DNA of 51,463 bases from Candidatus Aenigmatarchaeota archaeon (GCA_016180945.1 JACPAG010000006.1:1-51463); one strand, 5' to 3'. Counted from the first letter of the stretch, positions 39,939-47,275 are shown. Notes: generated from the letters alone by a model not told the origin. A program made the numbers and translations.

Positions 39939-40928
39939 TTAATTAGTTATCAAATTCCTGTCGATAAAATCTTCTTTCAGCCCGAGTGATTTTGCATTGA
40001 ATATGAGGCGCAGGTTTCTTATCTCTGCTTCCTTGGCAAGCAGATAGCCGAATATGGGAAATATGGAAATGGGTTTCTTGTGAAGCAGCCTGAAAGAGTA
40101 TTCGTAAAGGAATTTTTCTATATTGTTCTCAAGTTTTGTTATGTCCTTTTCGGCGTCTTTTGTAAGTATCGCATACCTGCTGCCCTTCAGGACATCTATC
40201 ATGTCGTCCGTGCTGTTCGCCTTCATCGTATCGCGCAGCAAGCTTATTTCCGTCCCGATGATAAAGTCTTTCAGCATCTTTTTGTCTATTCCGGATGCGG
40301 TGAGCTTTAGTATGTTCTTTATGTTGAGCAATATAATAAGATTCTGGAAAAAAGTTCCGAGCATGCCGGGGAATTTTTTCGAGGCCCCGAAAATCGACGA
40401 ATAGTAAGTCACATCAAGCAGGTTCTCCAGAGATTTCAGGTCCCCCTCTTTGTAGAATTTTTCAAAAGACTCGGAATTTATATGGATTGTTTTTCTCACC
40501 ATTTTGGAAGGATTGTCTGTGCTGAACAGTTTCAGGCAGAATTCCCTTGTTGTCGGCTCGATAGGCACGATTTCATCCAGCTCTTTTTTGTCCAGATTGT
40601 TTATCTTGGCACGCAGGACCACTTTTATGTTGCTTATCACCCACTTTCCTGAGTACAGTTTTATCAGCTCGCGGGCTTCTTTCGATGAAATCATCAGGAG
40701 CTTGTTTATCATGAAAGAAAGGTTCTCATTCAGCGCCAGATTTACCATGCGCACGCCCTTGTGGTATTTTGCCATATATTCTACCTGCCTTTTATACTGC
40801 CCCTCTCCAAGAAAGCGGGCCGTTTCGGATACGCCCATTTTTTTGAGTTTCTCGTAATCCTCTTTTTTTAAAAGAAGGGATTTCATGGCCTTGGCCCTCG
40901 TCGCCGTGTATGGGTATGTGCCGTACAT
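39939..40928 (-). CDS. atpC: A/V-type ATP synthase subunit C
   Basis: Subunit C (homologue of eukaryotic subunit d), 329 aa, the socket between rotor ring and central stalk. It begins MYGTYPYTATRAKAMKSLLL, a typical start, with SGKWVISNIKVVLRAKINN and the C-terminal LAKEAEIRNLRLIFNAKSLG. It directly abuts subunit E (ATG at 40928, stop of E at 40929), so the two are coupled. Confidence 0.94.
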   Translation of the reverse strand: MYGTYPYTATRAKAMKSLLLKKEDYEKLKKMGVSETARFLGEGQYKRQVEYMAKYHKGVRMVNLALNENLSFMINKLLMISSKEARELIKLYSGKWVISNIKVVLRAKINNLDKKELDEIVPIEPTTREFCLKLFSTDNPSKMVRKTIHINSESFEKFYKEGDLKSLENLLDVTYYSSIFGASKKFPGMLGTFFQNLIILLNIKNILKLTASGIDKKMLKDFIIGTEISLLRDTMKANSTDDMIDVLKGSRYAILTKDAEKDITKLENNIEKFLYEYSFRLLHKKPISIFPIFGYLLAKEAEIRNLRLIFNAKSLGLKEDFIDRNLITN

Positions 40929-41468
40929 TCAATCACCGAACAGGATCTTCGAAACGTCCTTGAGCGCTTTCGTCCTTGCCATTTCGGTCAGCCTTTCAAG
41001 GCTCATGTCTATCGTTTCTTTGCCGTCCTTGCTTTCCAGTATAATGCCGCCTTTTATGTCCTTTTCCTTTACTGATACGCCGCGGAAAAGTTTTTTCGCC
41101 TTTTCCGCGTCGCCGGAATTTACGTAAACGACCTCCGGCTCTATAGATTTTTTTCCAGTCTCAAAAAGCTTCTGCAATACGTCCCCTTTTATCTTTTCGG
41201 CAGCGGCATCGAAACAGCTGTCTATAAGATTCTTTTTCTGGGTTAGGATGGATTCTTTTACCGACATCTTGGCCTTCATCATCTCGCGTATTCTTATGGC
41301 TTCGAATGTTTCAGCCATGTCCCTGTCAATCCGCCCCTTCTCCGCCTTTATTTTTTTTCTCGACTCATCAAGCGTCTGGTTTTTTATATTATCGCCTTCC
41401 TCGGCGATAGCCTTGGCCTTCTTTTCCGCTTCCCTGATTATCTCATCGGCTACGTTATCTATCCCCAT
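40929..41468 (-). CDS. atpE: A/V-type ATP synthase subunit E
   Basis: Peripheral stalk subunit, 179 aa: an N-terminal coiled coil (DEIIREAEKKAKAIAEEGDN, continuing through KKIKAEKGRIDRDMAETFEA) and a C-terminal globular domain (VYVNSGDAEKAKKLFRG, GGIILESKDGKETIDMSLE). It pairs with subunit H. ATG at 41468 follows AAAAGGGGATA, the end of a hairpin motif copy; a longer start at 41495 is less likely. Confidence 0.94.
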   Translation of the reverse strand: MGIDNVADEIIREAEKKAKAIAEEGDNIKNQTLDESRKKIKAEKGRIDRDMAETFEAIRIREMMKAKMSVKESILTQKKNLIDSCFDAAAEKIKGDVLQKLFETGKKSIEPEVVYVNSGDAEKAKKLFRGVSVKEKDIKGGIILESKDGKETIDMSLERLTEMARTKALKDVSKILFGD

Positions 41469-41470
41469 TA

Positions 41471-41557
41471 TCCCCTTTTGCCCCGGCAAACTCAAGAAAG
41501 CCCTGCTTTCTTGATTCGTCAGAAACCTCTGGTTTCTGCACGAAAGTCGATTGCCAT
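41471..41557 (-). repeat. TCGACT-hairpin-AGGGGA motif, copy 9, before atpE
   Basis: On the minus strand ATGGCAATCGACTTTC, then two inserted hairpins CAGAAACC-aga-GGTTTCTG and CAAGAAAG-cagg-CTTTCTTG, then GCAAAAGGGGATAATG at the atpE start. Upstream, hairpins 41566-41613 and GGGAGCGGAGCGACCAAAA (41623-41640) extend the unit. Confidence 0.75.
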
Positions 41558-41565
41558 ATTACATT

Positions 41566-41856
41566 CGAAGAACCAAAAGGTTCTTCGATGCATCAAAAGG
41601 CTATTGCCTTTTGCTTGTAATTTTTGGTCGCTCCGCTCCCTTATTCCGCAAGTCAGTTGTATTTATTGGCTATAATATAATATTTTCCGTCTTTTCTTTC
41701 TTTTCTCAGAAGACATTCGTCTTCTGGAAACTCCAGAAAGCTTTGCAAGCGGAGAATCAGAGATTCTCCGATGCATCAATGAGCTTTGCTATTGCTTGCT
41801 TTCTGCGAGTTAAACCCAAGGGCGTTTCTTTCTTTTCGAAAAAGAAAGAAAAGGGC
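41566..41856 (-). repeat. multi-hairpin array between atpK and atpE
   Basis: Hairpins CGAAGAACC-aaaa-GGTTCTTCG, CAAAAGGC-tatt-GCCTTTTG, CAGAAGAC-attc-GTCTTCTG, GGAGAATC-aga-GATTCTCC inside a larger AGAAA..GCAAGC/GCTTGC..TTTCT stem, and a 12-bp hairpin TTTCTTTCTTTT with its complement that begins 9 bp after the atpK stop. No protein is encoded. The last hairpin could protect or terminate the proteolipid mRNA end. Confidence 0.75.
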
Positions 41857-42072
41857 TTATTTGCCGCCCAATATCTGCAGTGCAACGACCAGCCCGAATA
41901 TGACAAGGGTTTCCGGTATTACTGTCAGGATAAGCCCCTTGCTGAAAAGCTCTTCCTTTTCTGCCATTGCGCCTATAGCTGCTGCTCCTATTTCTTTTTC
42001 CGCCATGCCCGCGCCGATGGCGCTTAACCCTATTGCCAGTGCTGCTCCTATTGCTGCTAACGGTTCTACCAC
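41857..42072 (-). CDS. atpK: A/V-type ATP synthase subunit K (proteolipid ring)
   Basis: Ring-forming proteolipid, 71 aa, one helical hairpin: AAIGAALAIGLSAIGAGMAE, then LILTVIPETLVIFGLVVALQ. The Glu in VIPETLV is the ion-binding carboxylate. The absence of the Gln and extra polar residues typical of Na+ rings would favour H+, but this is not decisive. GTG at 42072 was chosen because GAGGTG precedes it by 6 nt; GTG at 42081 lies inside that site. It starts 18 bp after subunit I. Confidence 0.95.
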   Translation of the reverse strand: MVEPLAAIGAALAIGLSAIGAGMAEKEIGAAAIGAMAEKEELFSKGLILTVIPETLVIFGLVVALQILGGK

Positions 42073-42090
42073 ATCTACCACCTCATATAT

Positions 42091-43917
42091 TTATTTTCTT
42101 TTTTGCAAGCGTTTTTCTTTTTTAAAAGAAAAAGGCTTACCGAACGGTTTGTACTCTTTTCCCGCGCCTTCGTAGAATTTTGTAAACATTTCGACGTAAT
42201 GCAATCGCAATGATTGCAGGAATGCGTCCATGATTCCCAGCGCAAGATTCACAGTATGACCCAATAGTAAGATAAGAACCCCAAGAATTATAAATAAACC
42301 GCCCTGATAAAATAAGGGTCCTGCCATCTTGTTGACGACTATTGCCAGCGAAGCCGAGGCCAGGCCTATTGCCGCCAGCCGCGCATAGGACAGGATGTTG
42401 CCGATGAGGGACGGTATTTCGATGATGCCGAAGAAACCATGCCCTTTCAGAAGCGCAATTACCGAAGCTGCCATGATTCCCATGGAAATTGTCCGGTCAA
42501 ATTTGAAAACGCCGAGGCTGTCCAGCAACAGCAGCAAACCGCCTATCTGGAATGTTATCCAGCTGAGCTTTTCCATTGCTGCCTTTTTTATGCCGTGCTT
42601 CCTTGCGTTTATGAATCCGAGGATGAAGCCGGCATTTATGTGGAACAGCCCTATAATGACGGAATACAGTATCAGTTCGGTAACGCTTTCAAGCCTGTGT
42701 ATCCAAGGCGTCAGTTCGTATCCCAGCATATGTCCGGAGCCGAAAAACTCGCCGTAAACAAACCCGAACAAAATAGTCGTGACAGAAGAAATCATAATCA
42801 CGTCAAACAGGGCTAGTTTCAGTTTCCTTTTCAGAAAAAAGGAAACTGCAAACAAAACAAGGCCGTAGCCTATATCGCCCAGCATGATGCCGTAGAATAT
42901 GGGAAACGTTATGAATATCAGAAAACTCGGGTCTATTTCATTGTATTTTGGCAGCGAATAAAGGCGCAGGAAAAACTCGAAAGGCCTGATGACAGCGGGA
43001 TTTTCAGTCTTGGTAGGCGCGTCCTCCGTTTCTTCTAATTTGATAAAAACGCCCCTTGTTATCCTGTCCATCCTTTGCTTTAGCAGTTCCGTATTCTTTT
43101 CAGGCACCCACCCCTGGATGACAAAGGCGTAATTGCTCGCGGCGAATTTCAATGGCGCCTCTGCCTTCCGAACCCTTTCGATGAGCACGGGTTCTATGGA
43201 ATTCAGAATCAAGCTGTATTTTCTTGATATCTTGTTTATCTTTTCATCCAGTACTGAAATATCGCCCTGCAGTTTTCCAATCTCCTCTTCAATCCGTCTT
43301 TTTGCGTATGTCGCGTCGCCGCCCGGCTTTGATTCTATCTTTATTTCCGTGCATTTGGACTTTGAGACAATCTCCTGCAGCTTTTCTCTGTCCGGTTTGT
43401 CGACAAAGATGCCGAATCCCTTTTCTGTTATAAAAGAAACGCCCAGCCCTCTGGCGAGCTTCCTTAACCTCTTCAGCCCTTTCGTGTCCCCCGTCCCGAA
43501 CATACAATAAAGGCTGCTGTAGTCGGCAAGAACCGACAGGTTTTTGATTCCTATGCCGGAAAGAAAATCAATCTCCCATTTTGTCTTTTCAGCGTTTTTC
43601 AGCTTTTCTTCCAGCGCCTTTTTTTCTGCCGAGACTTCGGCAATTCCGCCTTTTACGCCTTTCACGAACTTTTCCATTTTTTTTAACGGCCAGCCTATTG
43701 TTTTTGTTTTTGTTGCAGCACGCGGGATGGCGTGCAAATCCAGCAGAAGCTCGGATATCTTTTCAGAATCTTTCAGCGGCGACCCTATGGAAAACTCCTT
43801 GTCCGTGTATTCCTTTATGTGAATAACTCCAAGGCCGTATAAAACCTCTATAATCTCTTCCATGTGACTCTTGGGCGCGGCTATTGTAACCTTGAACATT
43901 TTTTCCGGAAAAAACAT
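42091..43917 (-). CDS. atpI: A/V-type ATP synthase subunit I (a subunit)
   Basis: Stator membrane subunit, 608 aa. The N-terminal about 320 residues are the cytoplasmic helical domain (MFFPEKMFKVTIAAPKSHME, FVIQGWVPEKNTELLKQRM). The rest has seven or eight membrane helices with FYGIMLGDIGYGLVLF, SYARLAAIGLASASLAIV (the essential Arg) and the C-terminal FLQSLRLHYVEMFTKFYEGA. ATG at 43917 follows GGTGTCGCGC. A 13-bp hairpin lies 20 bp upstream. Confidence 0.96.
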   Translation of the reverse strand: MFFPEKMFKVTIAAPKSHMEEIIEVLYGLGVIHIKEYTDKEFSIGSPLKDSEKISELLLDLHAIPRAATKTKTIGWPLKKMEKFVKGVKGGIAEVSAEKKALEEKLKNAEKTKWEIDFLSGIGIKNLSVLADYSSLYCMFGTGDTKGLKRLRKLARGLGVSFITEKGFGIFVDKPDREKLQEIVSKSKCTEIKIESKPGGDATYAKRRIEEEIGKLQGDISVLDEKINKISRKYSLILNSIEPVLIERVRKAEAPLKFAASNYAFVIQGWVPEKNTELLKQRMDRITRGVFIKLEETEDAPTKTENPAVIRPFEFFLRLYSLPKYNEIDPSFLIFITFPIFYGIMLGDIGYGLVLFAVSFFLKRKLKLALFDVIMISSVTTILFGFVYGEFFGSGHMLGYELTPWIHRLESVTELILYSVIIGLFHINAGFILGFINARKHGIKKAAMEKLSWITFQIGGLLLLLDSLGVFKFDRTISMGIMAASVIALLKGHGFFGIIEIPSLIGNILSYARLAAIGLASASLAIVVNKMAGPLFYQGGLFIILGVLILLLGHTVNLALGIMDAFLQSLRLHYVEMFTKFYEGAGKEYKPFGKPFSFKKEKRLQKRK

Positions 43918-43936
43918 GCGCGACACCGTAATTATA

Positions 43937-44057
43937 GTAAAACCAGAAAAGAATCGGTATATTAATTTCTGGTTTTACATACAGTTCCCAAGGTTGTAAT
44001 ACAAGAAAGAACCTTGTTCTTTCTGTACACAAAGAATCGAAGATTCTTTGTTGTACC
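43937..44057 (-). repeat. hairpins between atpH and atpI
   Basis: GTAAAACCAGAAA and its exact complement (43937-43949, 43966-43978) form a 13-bp stem just before atpI. Two more hairpins follow toward atpH: AAGAAAGAAC-cttg-TTCTTTCT-type and ACAAAGAATC-gaa-GATTCTTTGT. Confidence 0.65.
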
Positions 44058-44061
44058 CATA

Positions 44062-44406
44062 TTATTTCCTTGGAGAACTATATAGACTTTTGATAATCCC
44101 TTCGAAAACATCCAGAATATGGCCGACCGCCTTTGAAGCGTTTTTTTCCCCTTTCTTGCGGATTTTCTCTGCTTCGCCAGCGCCATCGGAAGCAACAGCT
44201 GACCTCTCCTGCTCTATCTTCTTTTTTTCCTTTTCCAGGTTTTTTTCGGCCGATTTTTTGTATTCGGCTATTTCTTTTTCCTCAAATTTTTTAGCCTCTT
44301 CAAGTCCCTGCTTGATTATGTCCTCTTTCTTCTTCGCCGCAGCGTCAAGCATTTGTTTTGCCTTCTCTTCAGCCCCTTTTATCCCCAGCAATATTTCTTC
44401 GTCCAT
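44062..44406 (-). CDS. atpH: A/V-type ATP synthase subunit H (peripheral stalk)
   Basis: A 114-aa, almost fully coiled-coil protein (MDEEILLGIKGAEEKAKQML, EIAEYKKSAEKNLEKEKKKI), the partner of subunit E in the right-handed coiled coil of the peripheral stalk. It is the first gene of the operon, in the standard archaeal position before subunit I. ATG at 44406 follows GTAGGTATCTTAT. Sequence identity in this family is low; the call rests on coiled-coil character, size and position. Confidence 0.9.
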   Translation of the reverse strand: MDEEILLGIKGAEEKAKQMLDAAAKKKEDIIKQGLEEAKKFEEKEIAEYKKSAEKNLEKEKKKIEQERSAVASDGAGEAEKIRKKGEKNASKAVGHILDVFEGIIKSLYSSPRK

Positions 44407-44454
44407 ATAAGATACCTACGGTTTCTCAATCAGCAGCCATATTGTTTTTATCTA

Positions 44455-44565
44455 AGATGAACATTGAAAACTGCCGTCTTCAGACGGCAGATGCAAGCAA
44501 AAGCTTTGCTTTTGCTGCACAGAAAGGACCTGAAAGGTCTTTCTTGTGAAACTCAATGTTCATCT
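44455..44565. ncRNA. cloverleaf-like element upstream of the ATPase operon
   Basis: A 13-bp perfect outer stem AGATGAACATTGA/TCAATGTTCATCT closes three hairpins: CTGCCGTC-ttca-GACGGCAG, GCAAAAGC-ttt-GCTTTTGC and AGAAAGGACC/GGTCTTTCT (one bulge). They are joined by short linkers containing TGCA. It lies 50 bp before atpH and may be in its leader. Confidence 0.7.
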
Positions 44566-44571
44566 GGGTCC

Positions 44572-44619
44572 CATCTTCTCACAAACCCACGGCTTTAGCC
44601 GTGGTATACAAAGAAGATG
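44572..44619. repeat. IS200/IS605-type hairpin remnant
   Basis: CCACGGCT-tt-AGCCGTGG, the hairpin core common at ends of IS200/IS605 elements, is enclosed by CATCTTCT/AGAAGATG. No transposase frame flanks it, so it is a remnant or a miniature derivative. Confidence 0.5.
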
Positions 44620-44892
44620 TGATTTGTTCCTATAGTCTTTTTAGTGACCCTAGTTTTAATATCAGTCTCTCCTCTACAGGATATGGCTGCATGCAAGAAA
44701 GTAATTAATTTTCCGGAATAAAAGACTTAAGCTTTGCCAGAACGCATAGTTATAAAAAGTATGTTTTTCAATAGTTTACTTTCTGATTTGCCAAGAGCTT
44801 TATTCGTCGGGATAAGAATCTTTGGTTCTTTGAGGCGCATGAAATATAAGTATGCAAGCAAGGAGCGGAGCGACCAAACATTGTATTGTAAT
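44620..44892. other. intergenic region before the DEAD-box helicase
   Basis: No convincing gene. Contains TTATAAAA (44752-44759), a TATA candidate, one hairpin AAGAATC-tttg-GTTCTT (44815-44830) and GGAGCGGAGCGACCAAACA (44862-44880), which also precedes motif copies at 41557 (minus) and, slightly changed, at 46818. Confidence 0.45.
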
Positions 44893-44915
44893 ATGGCACT
44901 CGACTAGCGACCGGA
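44893..44915 (+). repeat. TCGACT motif, copy 10, truncated
   Basis: AATATGGCACTCGACTAG followed by CGACCGGAAGGAGCAAACATT; the AGGGGA half is missing. A complete copy follows after 20 bp, so this looks like a tandem duplication. Confidence 0.6.
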
Positions 44916-44934
44916 AGGAGCAAACATTTATAAT

Positions 44935-44971
44935 ATGGCAATCGACTTTTTTGCGATAGCAAAAAAGGGGA
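44935..44971 (+). repeat. TCGACT-hairpin-AGGGGA motif, copy 11, before the DEAD-box gene
   Basis: ATGGCAATCGA, hairpin CTTTTTTGC-gata-GCAAAAAAG, then GGGGATGGGG, which supplies the ribosome-binding site. Its ATG is in frame with the helicase and would add 15 residues. Confidence 0.8.
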
Positions 44972-44979
44972 TGGGGAGT

Positions 44980-46164
44980 ATGAAGTTCGAAGAAATGAAT
45001 CTGGACAAGAGAATACTGGACGCGCTGTTAGACATGAAATTCTCTTCCCCGACAGAGATTCAGGCGAAGACGATGCCTCTCTGCCTTCAGGGCCGCGACG
45101 TTATAGGCCAGTCAATGACCGGTTCTGGAAAAACGGCCGCCTTCGCCGTCCCGATTATCCAGTATATAATTTCGAAGGGCGGCAGCGGCGTCGAAGCGCT
45201 TGTGCTCGTCCCGACAAGGGAACTATGCCTGCAAATAACAGAGGAAATGAGAAAGTTCGCAAAATATTGTAAATTAAATGTCGCCGAGGTTTACGGCGGC
45301 GTTTCAATAGAAAACCAGATTCATTCAATCAGGCATGCGTCTATAGTCGTCGGCACGCCGGGCCGCATACTGGACCATATGAGGCGCGGCACATTAAGCT
45401 TAAGGAACGTGAAGATTTTAGTGCTGGACGAAGCCGATCGCATGCTGGACATGGGTTTTATCGATGACATGCGTATGATAATTAACCAGACGCCAAAGGA
45501 AAGGCAGACGCTGCTGTTTTCAGCAACGATGCCGGAAGAGATAACAGGTCTGGCGCACAAGTACATGAAAAGCCCTGTTAGGATGACAACCCAAAAGCAC
45601 GTGGAAAAGCACCTGCTGAAGCAGTTCTATTACGATGCCAAGAACGACGAAAAGCTGTCTGTTCTCATGCACCTCATAGAGAAAGAAAAGCCTTCGCTGG
45701 CGCTTATCTTTTGCGCGACCAGAAGTCGCGCCGATTTTGTCGCAAGAAACCTGCATAAAAACGGCTTTCAAGCCCGCGCCATCCACGGCGGATTGACGCA
45801 AAACACCAGGACAAACGTTTTGGCAGGATTTGAAATCGGGAAACCAAGGCTGCTGGTCGCTACCGACGTCGCAGCCCGCGGCCTGGACGTCAAAAATATA
45901 TCGCATATATTCAATTACGACATCCCGAAAAATTTTGACGACTACACGCACAGGATTGGCAGGACGGCGAGATTAGGGAAAGAAGGAAAAGCGATATCTC
46001 TTTTGAGCAGGGAAGACCATGAATTGTTCCGCCGGATAGTAAGAGACGCGGATATAGAAAAAGCCAGCCTCGAGAATTTTGTCCCGCGGCGCATCAGGGT
46101 TTATACGGACGAAAGAAGATTCAGCAGCAGAAGAGAAAGACCGCGAAGAAGATTCAGCAGATAA
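44980..46164 (+). CDS. DEAD-box RNA helicase
   Basis: A 394-aa protein with all helicase motifs: PTEIQAKTMP (Q motif), MTGSGKTAAFA (I), PTRELCLQ (Ia), VGTPGRI, VLDEADRMLDMGF (II), FSATMP (III), ALIFCATRSR (IV), LLVATDVAARGLDV (V), YTHRIGRTARLG (VI), and a basic tail RRERPRRRFSR for RNA binding. ATG at 44980 follows GGGGATGGGGAGT; ATG at 44935 in the hairpin motif is in frame but less likely. Such helicases remodel structured RNA, notable given the hairpin-rich leaders here. Confidence 0.96.
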   Translation: MKFEEMNLDKRILDALLDMKFSSPTEIQAKTMPLCLQGRDVIGQSMTGSGKTAAFAVPIIQYIISKGGSGVEALVLVPTRELCLQITEEMRKFAKYCKLNVAEVYGGVSIENQIHSIRHASIVVGTPGRILDHMRRGTLSLRNVKILVLDEADRMLDMGFIDDMRMIINQTPKERQTLLFSATMPEEITGLAHKYMKSPVRMTTQKHVEKHLLKQFYYDAKNDEKLSVLMHLIEKEKPSLALIFCATRSRADFVARNLHKNGFQARAIHGGLTQNTRTNVLAGFEIGKPRLLVATDVAARGLDVKNISHIFNYDIPKNFDDYTHRIGRTARLGKEGKAISLLSREDHELFRRIVRDADIEKASLENFVPRRIRVYTDERRFSSRRERPRRRFSR

Positions 46165-46172
46165 GTGAACTA

Positions 46173-46502
46173 TTACTTATACTCTCTCCACACGTGTTTA
46201 CACTTGGTGCATCTGAAGAACTGCGTCGGCGGCTCGTCTGCCGACCGTGTCTGCTGCATCCAGTAATATGAGCGCGGATTGGAGCATTTCTCGCATTCTT
46301 TGTCTGTGATGGGCAGGACGATAGAGTCCTTTTCAAGAACAACAACCGGCTTTTTAGTTTGTTTTTTTTCAACGAGCTTCAGCTCTTTGGTCGTCTTCTT
46401 GATAGAATAGCCGCAGCTCCTGCATTTCATCCTTTTCTTTTCCGGCAGCATTATCGACCCGCACTTCTTGCAGAAATCTATCAACGGGGCTTCTTTTTTC
46501 AT
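46173..46502 (-). CDS. transcript cleavage factor TFS, paralogue 2
   Basis: A 109-aa TFS protein. N-terminal ribbon FCKKCGSIMLPEKKRMKCRSCG and C-terminal ribbon CEKCSNPRSYYWMQQ, TRSADEPPTQFFRCTKCKHV, WREYK. The catalytic Asp-Glu is kept, so it is probably active. It is about half identical by eye to paralogue 1 at 34763, with the C-terminal domain most similar. ATG at 46502 follows AGGTGGTATCTTGAGT, which can be masked by an upstream complement. Confidence 0.95.
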   Translation of the reverse strand: MKKEAPLIDFCKKCGSIMLPEKKRMKCRSCGYSIKKTTKELKLVEKKQTKKPVVVLEKDSIVLPITDKECEKCSNPRSYYWMQQTRSADEPPTQFFRCTKCKHVWREYK

Positions 46503-46506
46503 ACTC

Positions 46507-46567
46507 AAGATACCACCTATCTTTGGACGATGGAGAAACCAAATGATGATATTTTATGTGGTATCTT
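46507..46567 (-). promoter_or_regulatory. inverted repeat masking the ribosome-binding site of TFS 2
   Basis: AAGATACCAC (minus strand, 46567-46558) is exactly complementary to GTGGTATCTT (46516-46507), which contains the ribosome-binding site. A second pairing, CGATG..GGGGATACCAA with TTGGTTTCTCCATCG, brackets the same strand and competes for two of its bases. Confidence 0.5.
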
Positions 46568-46679
46568 GGTATCCCCAACATCGTTGAATAATATTTAACA
46601 TACCATCGTTTTTAAATGATGGTTGTTGATAAAAACCATTTACCGAAAGAATTTTTGGATATACCTTACCTGCGATAGG

Positions 46680-46689
46680 TTTATATATT
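46680..46689 (+). promoter_or_regulatory. TATA box for the AbrB-like gene
   Basis: TTTATATATT predicts transcription from about 46710, giving a leader of about 170 nt that contains copy 12 of the hairpin motif. Confidence 0.6.
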
Positions 46690-46817
46690 TTACGTGGGAC
46701 TATTATGGGATAGTGGAGACGAGTGGGAAAACGGTGGGTCAGAGCTTATCATATACAAATGACAATCGGCTCACCAAGTGAAGAGGGAATGGAACGGAGT
46801 GACCAAACATTTGTAAT

Positions 46818-46877
46818 ATGGCAATCGGAACAGACTGACGCACTGTTGTGCGTCTAGTTATTTCAGAGGCTAGGGGA
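46818..46877 (+). repeat. TCGACT-type motif, copy 12, with GACGCAC module
   Basis: ATGGCAATCG, then GAACAGACTGACGCAC-tgtt-GTGCGTCTAGTTATTT, then GGCTAGGGGATAATG at the start of the AbrB-like gene. GGAACGGAGTGACCAAACATT precedes it (46791-46811). Here the ACT of TCGACT is replaced by the module. Confidence 0.7.
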
Positions 46878-46879
46878 TA

Positions 46880-47275
46880 ATGAACGGCAATTTTAACATA
46901 GTCAAAGTGGATTCCAAAGGCCGCATAATCGTGCCTTTCCATATAAGGGATTATCTAGGATTGCATGAAGGCACTGAGATGCTGGTCATAAACAACGAAA
47001 AAAGGGAGCTGCGCATACTTCCGCTGCTTGAGAATGCGTCCGAGGTATCGGTCATAATGGACGACATCGCTGGCGCTCTTTCCGCCGTATTGGAAGTGGT
47101 GTCAAAGAATTCAGTCGACATCATAACCAGCTTGTCGAAAACATTGGAAAAAGGCAAGACCGCCCAGTGGGAAGCAATCGTAGACATAGCAAAATGCAAG
47201 GATATTAAAAGGCTTGAAACAGAACTGAGACAACTCAAGGTTGTAAGGAAAGCCAAGGTTGGAAAAACACTTTGA
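46880..47275 (+). CDS. AbrB/SpoVT-type DNA-binding regulator
   Basis: A 131-aa protein with an N-terminal swapped-hairpin AbrB domain (NIVKVDSKGRIIVPFHIRDY, GTEMLVINNEKRELRILPL). The C-terminal part reads VSVIMDDIAGALSAVLEVVS, which looks like an ACT-like ligand-binding domain. This combination is known in archaeal regulators. ATG at 46880 follows GCTAGGGGATA. The stop codon lies inside the upstream arm of the next gene's switch-like leader, so translation of the two genes is likely linked. Confidence 0.88.
   Translation: MNGNFNIVKVDSKGRIIVPFHIRDYLGLHEGTEMLVINNEKRELRILPLLENASEVSVIMDDIAGALSAVLEVVSKNSVDIITSLSKTLEKGKTAQWEAIVDIAKCKDIKRLETELRQLKVVRKAKVGKTL

Noticed and set aside
41478..41856. Small proteins encoded in the atpK-atpE spacer
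   Set aside because: Open frames there merely read through perfect hairpins on both strands and lack ribosome-binding sites.
44691..44729. 12-codon frame MAACKKVINFPE
   Set aside because: No promoter or ribosome-binding site of the quality seen for the other micro-ORFs.
10133..44979. Kink-turn or known riboswitch identity for the TCGACT/AGGGGA motif
   Set aside because: The tandem G-A pairs required for a kink-turn are not in register, and neither the fluoride nor other archaeal riboswitch cores that I know match.
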